A stretch of DNA of 38,266 nt from Lachnospiraceae bacterium (GCA_017623215.1 JAGAPO010000025.1:1-38266); one strand, 5' to 3'. Shown: positions 1 to 8,936, numbered from the stretch's first letter. Numbers and translations are program-made. Notes: generated by a model not told the origin, from the sequence alone.

Positions 1-16
1 AGAAGGGAGTCAGCGT

Positions 17-541
17 ATGGTACTGCGTGTTATCATTACTATAATAGAGATCATTCTGTGCTTCCTTTTACAGACTGTGGTATTTACAACGTATTCGCCG
101 ACCGGCATTATACCGGATCTGCTCATGGTGATAACGATTGGGAATGCATTTATGAGAGGCAGAACAACAGGGCTTCTGACCGGATTTGTCTGCGGGCTGC
201 TTCTGGATTGCTGTTATGGGAGCGGAATGGGATTATGTGCGCTGTTATACATGGTGACGGGGTATCTTGCCGGTTATGTGGCGCGGTTCTATCTTCCGGA
301 TGATTATACGCTGCCGACTCTGCTGATTGCGGCAGGAGAGCTTTTATACTGCCTGATGTATTATGTGACAGAATATATGCTTCGCGGGAAATTATATATT
401 GGCACCTATTTTGGGCAGATTATTCTGCCGAAGATCGCCTTTACGGTTTTAGCGGGAGTATTTCTGTATCGGATTATGAATGGGGTGAATCTGCGGCTGG
501 CGGCAAGAAAGCCCAAGGAGGAGAATCAGAATCATGCTTGA
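17..541 (+). CDS. mreD: Rod shape-determining protein MreD
   Basis: A 174-residue, strongly hydrophobic protein with about five predicted membrane segments and the MreD pattern of an early Pro-Asp pair (GIIPDLLMV, near residue 31) followed by glycine-rich helices. MreD is the integral membrane partner of MreB and MreC in the elongasome that directs lateral wall synthesis. The ribosome site AAGGGAG lies about 8 bases before the ATG, so the gene is complete; mreC would be expected just left of the window. The last 8 bases overlap the start of the PBP2 gene, which indicates translational coupling. The family call rests on hydrophobicity, length and position before a PBP2 gene more than on catalytic motifs, because MreD has none. 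Confidence 0.9.
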   Translation: MVLRVIITIIEIILCFLLQTVVFTTYSPTGIIPDLLMVITIGNAFMRGRTTGLLTGFVCGLLLDCCYGSGMGLCALLYMVTGYLAGYVARFYLPDDYTLPTLLIAAGELLYCLMYYVTEYMLRGKLYIGTYFGQIILPKIAFTVLAGVFLYRIMNGVNLRLAARKPKEENQNHA

Positions 542-3392
542 TATATTGCTTGATAAGATAAAAGAATTTCTCTCGTCCAGAATCTGGCCGCTGGTTGTGG
601 TTTATATTGTGCTTCTCAGTATTATTGTCAACCGGCTGTTTGTACTTCAGATTGTAGAGGGCGATGAGATTGTGGAGGCCCAGGAATACCTGACGACGAA
701 GACGCGCAGCATATCCAGCACCAGAGGCAATATCTACGACCGCAACGGCATTCCGCTTGCGGAGAATGTGCTGACCTATTCCGTTGTGCTGGAGAACAGC
801 GCTGATCTGGAGACGAATGCGCAGAAGAACGCGATGATTCATAAGCTGGTAATGCTTCTTGAAGAATACGGCTATGAGATGGAGCTGGAGTTTGCGATTG
901 AGCTGGATGAGGACGGCAATGCGGTCTTTAATGTAGAAGGCAATGCCGAGCTTCGTTTCAAAAAAGAGGCGATGGGCCTTCGCTCCGTCAACAATCTGAC
1001 GGAGGAGGAGAAGAATATGACGGCGGAGGAGGTATTTGAGTTCCTCTGCAAAGGCAATAAAAAGTACGGCTCTATGTACGGTATTTCGGATGAATATACG
1101 AAGGAGGAGAAGCTTGCAATTATGGCGGTCCGGTTTGGGCTGTTCACGCTGTATCCGCAGTATTCTCAGCTGACGATTTGTTCGGATATTCCGCTCCAGC
1201 TGGTTGCGGCAATCAAGGAGAACCGCGCCGACCTTGCCGGAGTTGAGATTGTACAGCAGACGGTGCGCAAATATAATGATGCGCTGTATTTCGCGCATAT
1301 TATGGGCTATACCGGGCTGATTAATTCGACGGAGCTTGAGACGCTGAATGAAGGCAAGTCGGAAGACGAGGTGCAGTATGCGAGCGGCGATTACGTCGGA
1401 AAGACGGGAATTGAGAAGTCGCAAGAGGAATATCTGGCGGGAACCAAGGGAATTGAGACGTTATCCATTAACGATTCCGGGCGAATCGTAGAGGTAGAGA
1501 CAGTATCCGACCCGGTTGCGGGCAACGATTTGTACCTGACGCTTGACCGGGATCTGACCGTTGCAACGTATCATTTGCTGGAGAAAAATATCGCCAGCGT
1601 GCTGATTTCCAAGATTAATAATGGAATGAGCTACGGAAAAAAAGGAGAGAACGCACAATATATTGAAATTCCTATCTATGAGGTATATAATGCATTAATC
1701 AGCAATCATGTGATTGATACGGACGCCTTTGCCGAGGAGGCTGCGAGTGAGCTGGAGAAGCAGGTGTATACCTATTATGAAGAGGAGCGGGAAGAGGTAT
1801 TTGAAAAGCTCAGAGCGCTCCTGGCGGTGGATGCGGCGACCTCTAACGCAGGGGCGGGCGAGGAACTGGAGGAATATCTGGATTATGTGTATTCCATGCT
1901 GGGAACCGACAAGGTGCTGCTGACTTCCGAGATTGATAAAGAGGATGACGCGTATGTGGAATATACGGAAGATAAGCGAAGCTTAAGCTCATTCCTTCAG
2001 TACGCGATTACGAAGAACTGGGTGGATCTTGATCTGTTAAAGGTAGGGGATACCTATTACAGCACGGAAGAGCTGTATGAGATTCTGTTCAACTACATCA
2101 TGGAAGAATTGTCCGATGATGACTCCTTCGACAAAAAGATTTACCGTTCGCTGATTTTTTCAAAAAAATTAAGCGGAAAAGAAATTTGTCTTTTATTATT
2201 TGACCAGGGTGTGATAGAATATAACGAGAATGATGTGACCAGGCTGAAGAACGGGAGCCTGGCGCCGTACACCTTTATGATTCAGAAGCTTACGAATCTT
2301 GAGATTACGCCGGCGCAGCTGGCGTTAGAACCGTGCAGCGGTTCCGTGGTCGTAACGAATGTGAAGACCGGAGAAGTGCTTGCAATGGTTTCCTATCCGA
2401 GTTATGATAATAATATGCTGGCCAATAAGATTGACTGGGAGTATTATTCCGGACTTTTGAATGATGCATCAGAACCGCTGTATAACCGCGTTACGCAGCA
2501 GGGAACCGCAACCGGTTCCACGATTAAGCCTCTGGTGTCAATTGCGGGCGTGCTCGAAGGCGTAATATCCGTGAACGAGCAGATACGCGATAAAGGAATC
2601 TTTGAGGAGGTTGTTCCTTCTCCGAAGTGCTGGGCTTATCCGAGTACCCATGGTCTGGTGGATATTACAAAGGCGATCGCACATTCCTGCAACTACTTTT
2701 ATTACCAGATCGGCTACCGGATGGCAACGAATTCGGAGTGGAATTACAGCGACTCCCTCGGTATTTCGAACCTTGCGAAATACATGGAGATGTTCGGCTT
2801 TGATTCCAAGTCGGGCGTTGAGGTGGCGGAGGCAGAGCCGAGAATCTCTACCAGAGATGCGGTTCGTTCCTCTATTGGATATTACCACAACTTTACACCG
2901 GTTCAGATTGCTAGATATGCGACAACGATTGCCAATCGCGGAACCTGTTATAATCTGACGCTGATTGACAAGGTGGTTGACAAGGACGGCAATCTCGTTC
3001 TGGATAACGAGGCCGAGGTGTACCGGACTCTGGATGAGGTACCGGATGCCGCGTGGAACAAGGTGTTCGAGGGAATGAATCAGGTTGTGAACCGGACGGG
3101 AAGCGCACTCAAGTCGCTCTTCTCGGATTTAAGCGTAACGGTTGCAGGTAAGACCGGTACCGCGCAGGTAAGTCTGAATCACCCGAATCACGGCTTGTTC
3201 ATATCGTTTGCTCCATACGACGATCCTGAGATTTGCGTGACGGTTGTAATGCCGAATGGTTATTCTTCGAGCAATGCGGCACAGCTTGCTTATGATATTA
3301 TGGCATATTATTTTGACGGCGTGGACGCGGAAGCATTGTTAAGCGGCGATGTAACGGCGGAACGCATTACAATATCCAATATTTCAGATTAA
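534..3392 (+). CDS. mrdA: Penicillin-binding protein 2, class B transpeptidase, with long insertion
   Basis: Class B PBP of the elongasome, cross-linking peptidoglycan in partnership with RodA. A single membrane anchor (about residues 16-36) precedes the pedestal/dimerisation domain, which contains RGNIYDRNG near residue 61. The transpeptidase motifs are intact: STIK with nucleophile Ser662, SCN at 718-720 and KTGT at 873-876. At 952 residues it is far longer than the usual 600-700. The extra length is a roughly 240-residue acidic segment (about 355-595) between the first transpeptidase helix and the strand containing KTGEVLAMVSYPS. The insert has no motif I recognise. The ATG overlaps the end of mreD and the GGAG-rich end of mreD serves as ribosome site. 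minC follows after 10 bases, so the whole set is one operon. Confidence 0.93.
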   Translation: MLDILLDKIKEFLSSRIWPLVVVYIVLLSIIVNRLFVLQIVEGDEIVEAQEYLTTKTRSISSTRGNIYDRNGIPLAENVLTYSVVLENSADLETNAQKNAMIHKLVMLLEEYGYEMELEFAIELDEDGNAVFNVEGNAELRFKKEAMGLRSVNNLTEEEKNMTAEEVFEFLCKGNKKYGSMYGISDEYTKEEKLAIMAVRFGLFTLYPQYSQLTICSDIPLQLVAAIKENRADLAGVEIVQQTVRKYNDALYFAHIMGYTGLINSTELETLNEGKSEDEVQYASGDYVGKTGIEKSQEEYLAGTKGIETLSINDSGRIVEVETVSDPVAGNDLYLTLDRDLTVATYHLLEKNIASVLISKINNGMSYGKKGENAQYIEIPIYEVYNALISNHVIDTDAFAEEAASELEKQVYTYYEEEREEVFEKLRALLAVDAATSNAGAGEELEEYLDYVYSMLGTDKVLLTSEIDKEDDAYVEYTEDKRSLSSFLQYAITKNWVDLDLLKVGDTYYSTEELYEILFNYIMEELSDDDSFDKKIYRSLIFSKKLSGKEICLLLFDQGVIEYNENDVTRLKNGSLAPYTFMIQKLTNLEITPAQLALEPCSGSVVVTNVKTGEVLAMVSYPSYDNNMLANKIDWEYYSGLLNDASEPLYNRVTQQGTATGSTIKPLVSIAGVLEGVISVNEQIRDKGIFEEVVPSPKCWAYPSTHGLVDITKAIAHSCNYFYYQIGYRMATNSEWNYSDSLGISNLAKYMEMFGFDSKSGVEVAEAEPRISTRDAVRSSIGYYHNFTPVQIARYATTIANRGTCYNLTLIDKVVDKDGNLVLDNEAEVYRTLDEVPDAAWNKVFEGMNQVVNRTGSALKSLFSDLSVTVAGKTGTAQVSLNHPNHGLFISFAPYDDPEICVTVVMPNGYSSSNAAQLAYDIMAYYFDGVDAEALLSGDVTAERITISNISD

Positions 3393-3402
3393 GAGAGGTA
3401 CA

Positions 3403-4074
3403 GTGACAATGAAGAACGCAGTAATGATCAAGGGAGCCACCTACGGTGTTGTGGTCGTACTCAATCCGGAGGTACCTTTTGAGGAACTGAAGAAAGAAGT
3501 CGGTGATAAGTTTCGGGAATCCTCCCGTTTCTTTGGCAACGCGCAGATGGCGGTAAGCTTTGAAGGACGCAGTCTTACCAATGATCAGCAGGAAGAAGTG
3601 ATCGAGACCATTATGGCGAACAGCGATCTGTCGATTGTCTGTGTGATGGAGAAGAATCCGGAGCTGGACGAGCAGTTCAAGAAGGCCATAGATGAGAGGA
3701 TGATGGAGCTGAATAATGCGACCGGCCAGTTCTACAAAGGGAATCTTCGTTCCGGACAGGTTCTGGAGACGGAGACAAGTATTGTGGTGATTGGAGATGT
3801 CAATCCAGGAGCAAGCGTTGTCTCGAAGGGCAATATCGTAATTCTGGGCTCCTTAAAGGGAACCGTATTCGCGGGAGCGTCCGGCAACACGAATTCGTTC
3901 GTACTCGCGCTTGACATGAATCCGGTTCAGATTCGAATTGCGGACACCATTGCACGCTGTCCGGACAAGCCTGCGAAAGAGGAGAGCAAGGAGCCGAAGG
4001 TTGCCTTTTTGGAGAACGGCAATATCTACATTGAACCGCTCGGAAGAAAGGTGTTGAATGACATTCGGCTGTAG
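3403..4074 (+). CDS. minC: Septum site-determining protein MinC
   Basis: A 223-residue MinC, the inhibitor of FtsZ polymerisation in the Min system. The N-terminal domain (about residues 1-100) is the FtsZ-antagonising part. The C-terminal part (about 115-205) shows the MinC beta-helix with repeated turns such as GDVNPGASV, followed by SKGNIVILGSLKG, which binds MinD and dimerises. Length and domain order are normal. The start is the ATG at 3409 or the GTG-like codon at 3403; the ribosome site AGAGG sits just upstream, and with that spacing ATG 3409 (MKNAVMIKG) is equally plausible. It lies 10 bases after the PBP2 gene and before minD, as in other clostridial shape clusters. Confidence 0.93.
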   Translation: MTMKNAVMIKGATYGVVVVLNPEVPFEELKKEVGDKFRESSRFFGNAQMAVSFEGRSLTNDQQEEVIETIMANSDLSIVCVMEKNPELDEQFKKAIDERMMELNNATGQFYKGNLRSGQVLETETSIVVIGDVNPGASVVSKGNIVILGSLKGTVFAGASGNTNSFVLALDMNPVQIRIADTIARCPDKPAKEESKEPKVAFLENGNIYIEPLGRKVLNDIRL

Positions 4075-4091
4075 GCGCTGACGCGTGGCCG

Positions 4092-4112
4092 GCGGAAAGC
4101 CGGGATTTCCGC
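4092..4112 (+). repeat. Small hairpin in minC-minD spacer
   Basis: GCGGAAA and TTTCCGC form a perfect 7-bp stem around a 7-base loop, within the 126-base gap between minC and minD. A second small dyad (CACCG/CGGTG) lies around 4140-4157. Neither is followed by a T run, so neither is a convincing terminator. They could act in mRNA processing or stability, which would allow different MinC and MinD levels from one transcript. That role is inference. Confidence 0.4.
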
Positions 4113-4200
4113 AGCATAGGACTTTGGTTTTTGTACGCACACCGGATTCATCGGTGAGCGATATTAAAAATATACAGAAAGCTTTGGAGGAAAGAAGTAT

Positions 4201-4992
4201 ATGGGTGAAGTAATTGTTATCACATCTGGTAAGGGAGGAGTCGGCAAGACGACTACCACCGCCAATGTAGGCACAGGTCTTGCGAAACTTGACAAGAAAG
4301 TTGTTTTAATCGATACCGATATAGGTCTTAGAAATCTGGACGTGGTTATGGGACTCGAGAACCGGATTGTATATAATCTGGTTGACGTTATCGAAGGAAA
4401 CTGCCGTATTAAGCAGGCACTGATTAAGGATAAGAGATATCCGAATCTTTACCTGCTGCCGTCCGCACAGACAAGGGATAAGACAGCGGTGAATCCTGAG
4501 CAGATGAAAAAGCTGTGCGAGGAGTTAAGAGACGAATTCGATTACATACTGATGGATTGCCCGGCCGGTATTGAGCAGGGATTCAAGAACGCAATTGCGG
4601 GCGCTGACAGAGCGCTGGTGGTTACGACTCCCGAGGTATCCGCTGTCAGAGATGCGGATCGCATTATCGGACTGCTTGAGGCGAATGAGATTAAGCAGAC
4701 CCATCTGATTGTCAACCGCCTGCGCATGGATATGGTAAAGCGCGGTGATATGATGTCAAGCGATGATGTTGTGGAGATTCTGGCTGTCGATCTGATCGGT
4801 ATTGTACCGGATGACGAGCACATCGTTGTCTCCACCAACCAGGGCGAGCCGCTGGTCGGAGATGATTCCCTGGCAGGTAAGGCGTACCTGAATATTTGTA
4901 AGCGTATCATGGGAGAAGAGATTCCTTTCCTTGATTTGAACGGAAGAATGGGGTTATTTAAGAAACTGAGTTCGATCTTCAAAAAGAACTAA
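4201..4992 (+). CDS. minD: Septum site-determining ATPase MinD
   Basis: A 263-residue ParA/MinD-type ATPase that binds membrane when ATP-bound, recruits MinC and is released by MinE. The deviant Walker A motif KGGVGKTT occupies residues 11-18, with the signature lysine at 11. Walker B-like segments are VVLIDTDIGLRNLD (about 34-47) and ILMDCPAG (about 117-124). The C-terminus GLFKKLSSIFKKN is the amphipathic membrane-targeting helix. The ribosome site GGAGG lies 10 bases before the ATG. minE follows after 12 bases. Length and motifs are all standard. Confidence 0.98.
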   Translation: MGEVIVITSGKGGVGKTTTTANVGTGLAKLDKKVVLIDTDIGLRNLDVVMGLENRIVYNLVDVIEGNCRIKQALIKDKRYPNLYLLPSAQTRDKTAVNPEQMKKLCEELRDEFDYILMDCPAGIEQGFKNAIAGADRALVVTTPEVSAVRDADRIIGLLEANEIKQTHLIVNRLRMDMVKRGDMMSSDDVVEILAVDLIGIVPDDEHIVVSTNQGEPLVGDDSLAGKAYLNICKRIMGEEIPFLDLNGRMGLFKKLSSIFKKN

Positions 4993-5004
4993 GGAGGGAT
5001 AAGT

Positions 5005-5274
5005 ATGGGATTTGCAGATTTTTTCAGAAAAAAGACATCCAGCAACGTGGCAAAGGATCGTCTGAAACTGGTGTTGGTATCCGATCGTGCGGGCTGCTCG
5101 CCGGAGATTATGGAGCAGATGAAGAATGATATTATTGCGGTGATTTCGAAGTATGTCGAGATAGACTTAGAAGGTCTCGATATCAAGATCACCCAGGAAC
5201 CGGATGGGAATAACGGCACGGTACCGGCGCTGTTCGCCAATATTCCGATCAAGGAAATGAGATCGAAGAAATAA
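5005..5274 (+). CDS. minE: Cell division topological specificity factor MinE
   Basis: An 89-residue MinE. It stimulates MinD ATPase activity and drives MinCD oscillation, keeping the FtsZ ring at midcell. The N-terminal segment MGFADFFRKK resembles the membrane-targeting helix. Residues about 15-35 (SSNVAKDRLKLVLVSDRAG) are the MinD-contact region, followed by the beta-rich topological specificity domain containing DLEGLDIKI. The ribosome site AAGGAGGG precedes the ATG by about 7 bases. The presence of MinE beside MinCD, rather than only DivIVA, means this organism has both Min-positioning factors, since divIVA lies downstream at 12555. Confidence 0.96.
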   Translation: MGFADFFRKKTSSNVAKDRLKLVLVSDRAGCSPEIMEQMKNDIIAVISKYVEIDLEGLDIKITQEPDGNNGTVPALFANIPIKEMRSKK

Positions 5275-5283
5275 GGAAACAGA

Positions 5284-6405
5284 ATGTTCAAGCTGAAAGA
5301 ATATGATTTTAAGCGTTACAGCTATATGCTTCTGGTGCTGGTGCTGGTACTTTCCAGCATCGGCGCCTACTTAATCAAGCTGGTTCAGGACGAAGGCGCG
5401 AGTCTGTATCGGAAGCAGGTGCTGGGAATCGTGGTCGGATTAGTGCTTGCGGTCATCGTATCCCTGATTGACTACCATTTTTTGTGCAAGCTGTTCATAC
5501 CAATGTATCTGGTGAATATTGTACTGCTTTTGATGGTGAAATATTCGCCCCTTGCGGTAAGACACTATGATGCACAGAGATGGCTGAAAATTGCGGGAAT
5601 CGAATTCCAGCCGTCCGAGTTATCCAAGATCATTATGCTCCTGTTCATGGCACAGCTCTTTTTCATGTGCAGAAGAAATGTGAATCGGCTCACGGTGTTT
5701 TTTGGGGCATGTATTCTGATGGCGGTGCCGACCTATATGATTTTTGACCAGCCGCATCTGTCAACGACGTTGGTTATGATATTTATCTTTGTCGTGATGT
5801 ATTTCGCGGCGGGGTTAAGCTATAAGATTATTGCGGCATTTCTGTTAATAGGAGTTCCGATCGTTGCAGGCCTGTTCTGGTATGTGCAGCAGGACTTTCA
5901 GACGCTGCTGACCGAGTACCAGCAGGAGCGGATTCTGTCGCTGCTGCATCCGGAGGATTATCCGGATCTGATGTATCAGCAGATTAACTCCGTTCAGGCG
6001 ATTGGATCCGGACAGCTTTACGGCAAGCTTCTGACAGGAGACACGGGCGTTCGAGGAACTGCTTATGTGCCGGTTGTGGAAAGTGATTTTATCTTTTCCG
6101 TAGTCGGAGAAGAATTGGGGTTTCTCGGTTCCTGTCTGGTGATTGGATTACTGGTAATAATTATCATTAAGTGCGTTATTACTGCAAAACATGCGCCAGA
6201 TTTTCTGGGAATGCTGATTTCTACTGGAATTTCTGCAATGTTTATGGTACAATTATTTATAAATGTAGGAGTAGCAACGCAGATACTGCCGAATACAGGA
6301 ACTCCGTTCCCGTTCCTGAGCTACGGTCTGACCTCTCTGCTCAGCGGCATGATATCTATCGGGGTAATTCTGAATATAACAATACAAACTAAAACGAGGA
6401 GGTAA
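5284..6405 (+). CDS. rodA: Rod shape-determining protein RodA (SEDS glycosyltransferase)
   Basis: A 373-residue polytopic SEDS-family protein with about ten membrane helices. SEDS proteins polymerise lipid II into glycan strands with a class B PBP partner, here the PBP2 at 534. Family hallmarks include [19 protein letters not shown] (about residues 99-117), the extracellular loop [16 protein letters not shown] with the functionally important Asp, and the C-terminal [17 protein letters not shown]. Linkage to mreD, PBP2 and minCDE supports the RodA rather than the FtsW or SpoVE call. The start ATG follows minE by 9 bases with AAGGAA as ribosome site. Confidence 0.94.
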   Translation: MFKLKEYDFKRYSYMLLVLVLVLSSIGAYLIKLVQDEGASLYRKQVLGIVVGLVLAVIVSLIDYHFLCKLFIPMYLVNIVLLLMVKYSPLAVRHYDAQRWLKIAGIEFQPSELSKIIMLLFMAQLFFMCRRNVNRLTVFFGACILMAVPTYMIFDQPHLSTTLVMIFIFVVMYFAAGLSYKIIAAFLLIGVPIVAGLFWYVQQDFQTLLTEYQQERILSLLHPEDYPDLMYQQINSVQAIGSGQLYGKLLTGDTGVRGTAYVPVVESDFIFSVVGEELGFLGSCLVIGLLVIIIIKCVITAKHAPDFLGMLISTGISAMFMVQLFINVGVATQILPNTGTPFPFLSYGLTSLLSGMISIGVILNITIQTKTRR

Positions 6406-6410
6406 TCCAC

Positions 6411-6809
6411 ATGAAGATTGGTCTGATTGCGCATGACTCCAAGAAGAAACTGATGCAGAATTTTTGCATTGCATATCGAGGAATCTTAAGCAAGCATGAA
6501 TTATATGCGACCGGTACGACAGGACGTCTGATCGAGGAGGCGACCAACCTGAATATCCACAAATATCTGGCAGGTCATCTCGGCGGTGAGCAGCAGATGG
6601 GCGCGCAGATTGAGCACAATGAGATTGACATGGTTATTTTCCTTCGCGAGCCTCTTAAGCCGAAGGGACATGAGCCTGATGTTAATAATGTAGTTCGCCT
6701 GTGTGATATGCACAATATTCCTCTGGCAACGAACCTTGCGACCGCAGAGCTTTTGATTAAGGCATTAGAGCGCGGTGATCTGGACTGGCGAGAGATATTC
6801 AAGTCCTGA
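6411..6809 (+). CDS. mgsA: Methylglyoxal synthase
   Basis: A 132-residue MgsA-family protein. The enzyme converts dihydroxyacetone phosphate to methylglyoxal and phosphate, a bypass of lower glycolysis under phosphate limitation. The phosphate-binding motif ATGTTGRLI spans about residues 33-41, and the HEPDV motif with the catalytic His/Asp pair is near residue 87. The segment that is GGDQQ in the E. coli enzyme, carrying the catalytic base Asp71, reads GGEQQ here (Glu60). The following acidic FxDPL motif is also LREPL. Both are Asp-to-Glu changes. GGAGG lies 8 bases before the ATG, and the gene is 5 bases after rodA, so it is co-transcribed with the shape genes. Confidence 0.93.
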   Translation: MKIGLIAHDSKKKLMQNFCIAYRGILSKHELYATGTTGRLIEEATNLNIHKYLAGHLGGEQQMGAQIEHNEIDMVIFLREPLKPKGHEPDVNNVVRLCDMHNIPLATNLATAELLIKALERGDLDWREIFKS

Positions 6810-6837
6810 TCAGCGGCCACATAGATTGGAGTACAAG

Positions 6838-7815
6838 TTGAAGAAAAAACAAAAAGCCGTTATGATCCTGACGGCAGCGGCGGCGCTCACAGCCGGCTGT
6901 GGAGGAAGCGCATCCGTAACGCTGCTTTCCTATGTTGATACGGATCTCTTTAACGGCTATGATATTATGAATTATACGGATACCCGGACTGCAGACCTGA
7001 TGGGTGAGAATTACGCGCTGATTACGGATGAGAATAACCATATGACGGATGAAGCGATTTCGGCACCCAGTGTCCTCCTGGCGGGAGTGGAGAGCAACGA
7101 GGTAGTGTATGCCGAGAACGTCTATGAAAAGATGTATCCGGCCAGCATTACAAAGCTTCTGACAGCACTTGTCGTGCTGAAGCATGCGGATCTGTCGGAT
7201 ACTGTGACAGTAAGCTATAATGCGTCGCATATTCCGGTAGTCGGCGCGAAGCTGTGCGGATATCAGGAAGGGGATCGCATCAGCGTAGAGACACTTCTTG
7301 GTGCGCTGCTGGTCTATTCGGGGAATGATGCCGGACTTGCTCTGGCAGAATATATTGCCGGTTCGGAAGAAGCATTCGTTGCGATGATGAACGAGGAAGC
7401 ACAGGCAATCGGGGCAGTTGATACGCATTTCACGAACTCGCACGGACTGCATGACGACGATCATTATACGACCGTCTATGATATGTATATGGTTTTTAAG
7501 GAATTGCTGAATTATGAGACTTTCGTATCCTTTATTAACCTTCCGGAATACACGGCAGTGTATCGGGATGCCCAGGGGAATCCGGTAGAGCGCAGCTATG
7601 AGAGCACGAACCTGTTCTTTACGGGACATGCGAAAGCTCCGTCCGGAGTTACTGTAATCGGAGGAAAGACCGGGACAACTTCGAAGGCCGGATATTGTCT
7701 GATTACATATTTTAAAGATGCTTCAGGGAATGGATATGTCGCGGAGATCTTCAAGGCCGAGAGTCAGAAATCTCTCTACGAGCAGATTGCACATTTGATG
7801 GAACTGGTTCCTTAA
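6838..7815 (+). CDS. D-alanyl-D-alanine carboxypeptidase, lipoprotein (DacF-type)
   Basis: A 325-residue penicillin-binding serine peptidase (S11 family) that trims the terminal D-Ala of wall pentapeptides. The start is taken as TTG at 6838, because GGAG lies exactly 6 bases upstream and it places a lipoprotein signal at the N-terminus: KKKQK, a hydrophobic stretch, then lipobox LTAGC with the lipidated Cys near residue 21. An ATG at 6775 would add 21 residues inside mgsA and has no ribosome site. Catalytic motifs are SITK (Ser103-Lys106), SGN (161-163) and KTGT (277-280). The C-terminal domain typical of larger PBP5-like proteins is absent. It is transcribed with the upstream shape operon. 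Confidence 0.9.
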   Translation: MKKKQKAVMILTAAAALTAGCGGSASVTLLSYVDTDLFNGYDIMNYTDTRTADLMGENYALITDENNHMTDEAISAPSVLLAGVESNEVVYAENVYEKMYPASITKLLTALVVLKHADLSDTVTVSYNASHIPVVGAKLCGYQEGDRISVETLLGALLVYSGNDAGLALAEYIAGSEEAFVAMMNEEAQAIGAVDTHFTNSHGLHDDDHYTTVYDMYMVFKELLNYETFVSFINLPEYTAVYRDAQGNPVERSYESTNLFFTGHAKAPSGVTVIGGKTGTTSKAGYCLITYFKDASGNGYVAEIFKAESQKSLYEQIAHLMELVP

Positions 7816-7908
7816 TTTCGAATATTGAGGGATCAGTTTCTTGCTTTTTATGGCAAATTCTGTCAAAATATTTTGTGCATTATTTTTTGAAATTTCTTAA
7901 AATAGAGG

Positions 7909-7937
7909 TTGTATTTTTGGATAAGATATACTATAAT
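7909..7937 (+). promoter_or_regulatory. Sigma-A promoter for the P-loop gene
   Basis: TTGTAT (7909-7914) and a perfect TATAAT (7932-7937) are separated by 17 bases in the 179-base gap after the carboxypeptidase gene. This gives the P-loop gene at 7995 its own transcript with a leader of about 50 bases. Confidence 0.8.
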
Positions 7938-7994
7938 GAGACTGTACACAATTGATATTTCATCAAACTGACTAATTTGAAGGAGGAAATCGCT

Positions 7995-8414
7995 ATGATA
8001 CAGATCATCGCCGGAGAAAAAGGAAAGGGCAAGACAAAGATACTGCTTGATAAGGTAAACGCTGACGTTGCATCCGCGAAGGGAAGCATTGTTTATCTCG
8101 ATAAGAGCAATAAGCACATGTATGAATTGAACAACAAGGTCCGCCTGATTAATGTCAGAGATTACCTGGTTGAGGAACCGAAAGAATTCTTAGGCTTTGT
8201 ATGCGGTCTGATTTCCCAGGACCACGATTTGGAAAAGATATATATCGACAGTTTCTTAAAGATTGCGTGCACAGACGCGAACGATATTCCCATCGTTATG
8301 GAAAAGCTCGAATTAATTACCGATAAGTTCCAGGTTGATATTGTTATCAGTATGTCCATGAATGGGGATGCTCTTCCGGAGATCGCCAAGAAGTATGTGT
8401 CTGTTTCCCTCTAA
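7995..8414 (+). CDS. Conserved small P-loop protein of unknown function
   Basis: A 139-residue cytoplasmic protein. The start is ATG 7995, with AGGAGGAAA 6-8 bases upstream; a TTG 18 bases earlier is unsupported. Residues 7-14 (GEKGKGKT) are a textbook Walker A motif immediately after an MIQIIA strand. The remainder alternates strands and helices (IVYLDKSN, KIYIDSFL, VDIVISMSMNG), with IYIDSF a possible Walker B strand. It is too short for a full AAA or ABC protein and looks like a minimal P-loop NTPase. Similar short proteins in Clostridia tend to carry unspecific labels, and I do not assign a function. Its promoter and a strong terminator make it monocistronic. Confidence 0.85.
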   Translation: MIQIIAGEKGKGKTKILLDKVNADVASAKGSIVYLDKSNKHMYELNNKVRLINVRDYLVEEPKEFLGFVCGLISQDHDLEKIYIDSFLKIACTDANDIPIVMEKLELITDKFQVDIVISMSMNGDALPEIAKKYVSVSL

Positions 8415-8433
8415 GAATTAGCTTCGATTACAT

Positions 8434-8470
8434 AAAGCTGCCGACGCCGTAAGCGGTCGGCAGCTTTTTT
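8434..8470 (+). terminator. Intrinsic terminator of the P-loop gene
   Basis: AAAGCTGCCGAC and GTCGGCAGCTTT form a perfect 12-bp stem around a short loop, followed by a T run (TTTTTT). It lies 20 bases after the stop codon. The loop also contains a GC/GC pair that can extend the stem. Confidence 0.95.
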
Positions 8471-8606
8471 ATGAGCACAAACACGAACGCCTGAGACGTC
8501 CGGACGTTCGCAAAGCGGAACGATTAGATCTGCGGAAGAACAAAGCAAAAACGGCCGTGTTCGACGCGGGTGCTGCGCTTTGCGGCGTCCGGTGTTCTAA
8601 AGGGCG

Positions 8607-8804
8607 CTATTCCGTACGGATCCTTCCAAAATACGTAAGAGCGTACAGGCCGCAGATACCGACAAGTCCGTAGATAATTCTGGACAGGACAGTCATGTCA
8701 CCAAAGAGAACCCGAATTAAATCAAAACGGAAAAATCCGATCAGTCCCCAGTTGACGGCACCGATAATTACAATAATGAGTGCAATATAATCTAATACTT
8801 TCAT
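8607..8804 (-). CDS. DUF378 family small membrane protein
   Basis: A 65-residue protein with two membrane helices (about residues 5-22 and 42-60) and the DUF378 signature DYIALIIVIIGAVNWGL, then FFRFDLI. This is the family of B. subtilis YuzA; no biochemical function is established. The ribosome site AAAGGAGGG lies 6-8 bases before the ATG. It is the only minus-strand gene in the first 17 kb and stands alone between two plus-strand transcripts. The 136 bases on its downstream side (8471-8606) hold no convincing gene or terminator. Confidence 0.9.
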   Translation of the reverse strand: MKVLDYIALIIVIIGAVNWGLIGFFRFDLIRVLFGDMTVLSRIIYGLVGICGLYALTYFGRIRTE

Positions 8805-8930
8805 ATTGAAAACCCTCCTTTTCGGAATTTGTCATAAGTAGTATCTGATGGTTATCTGCAAATTATGCAAAAGGCAGAATGGTTTTCAAATTTTTTTCAA
8901 TTAGGACTTTAAAAATTGAGGAAAGACACG

Positions 8931-8936
8931 TATAAT
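8931..8936 (+). promoter_or_regulatory. Candidate -10 element for the HlyD-like operon
   Basis: A perfect TATAAT 53 bases before the TTG start at 8990. At 17 bases upstream lies only TTTAAA (8908-8913), a poor -35, in an AT-rich tract. The promoter is likely but its -35 is weak. Confidence 0.6.

Noticed and set aside
474..1424. Long open frame antisense to PBP2
   Set aside because: Shadow frame with arginine- and leucine-rich translation, no ribosome site, no family resemblance; the sense gene is certain.
8805..8930. Minus-strand promoter for the DUF378 gene
   Set aside because: TTGCAT and GATACT-like pieces exist but no pair has acceptable spacing and match.
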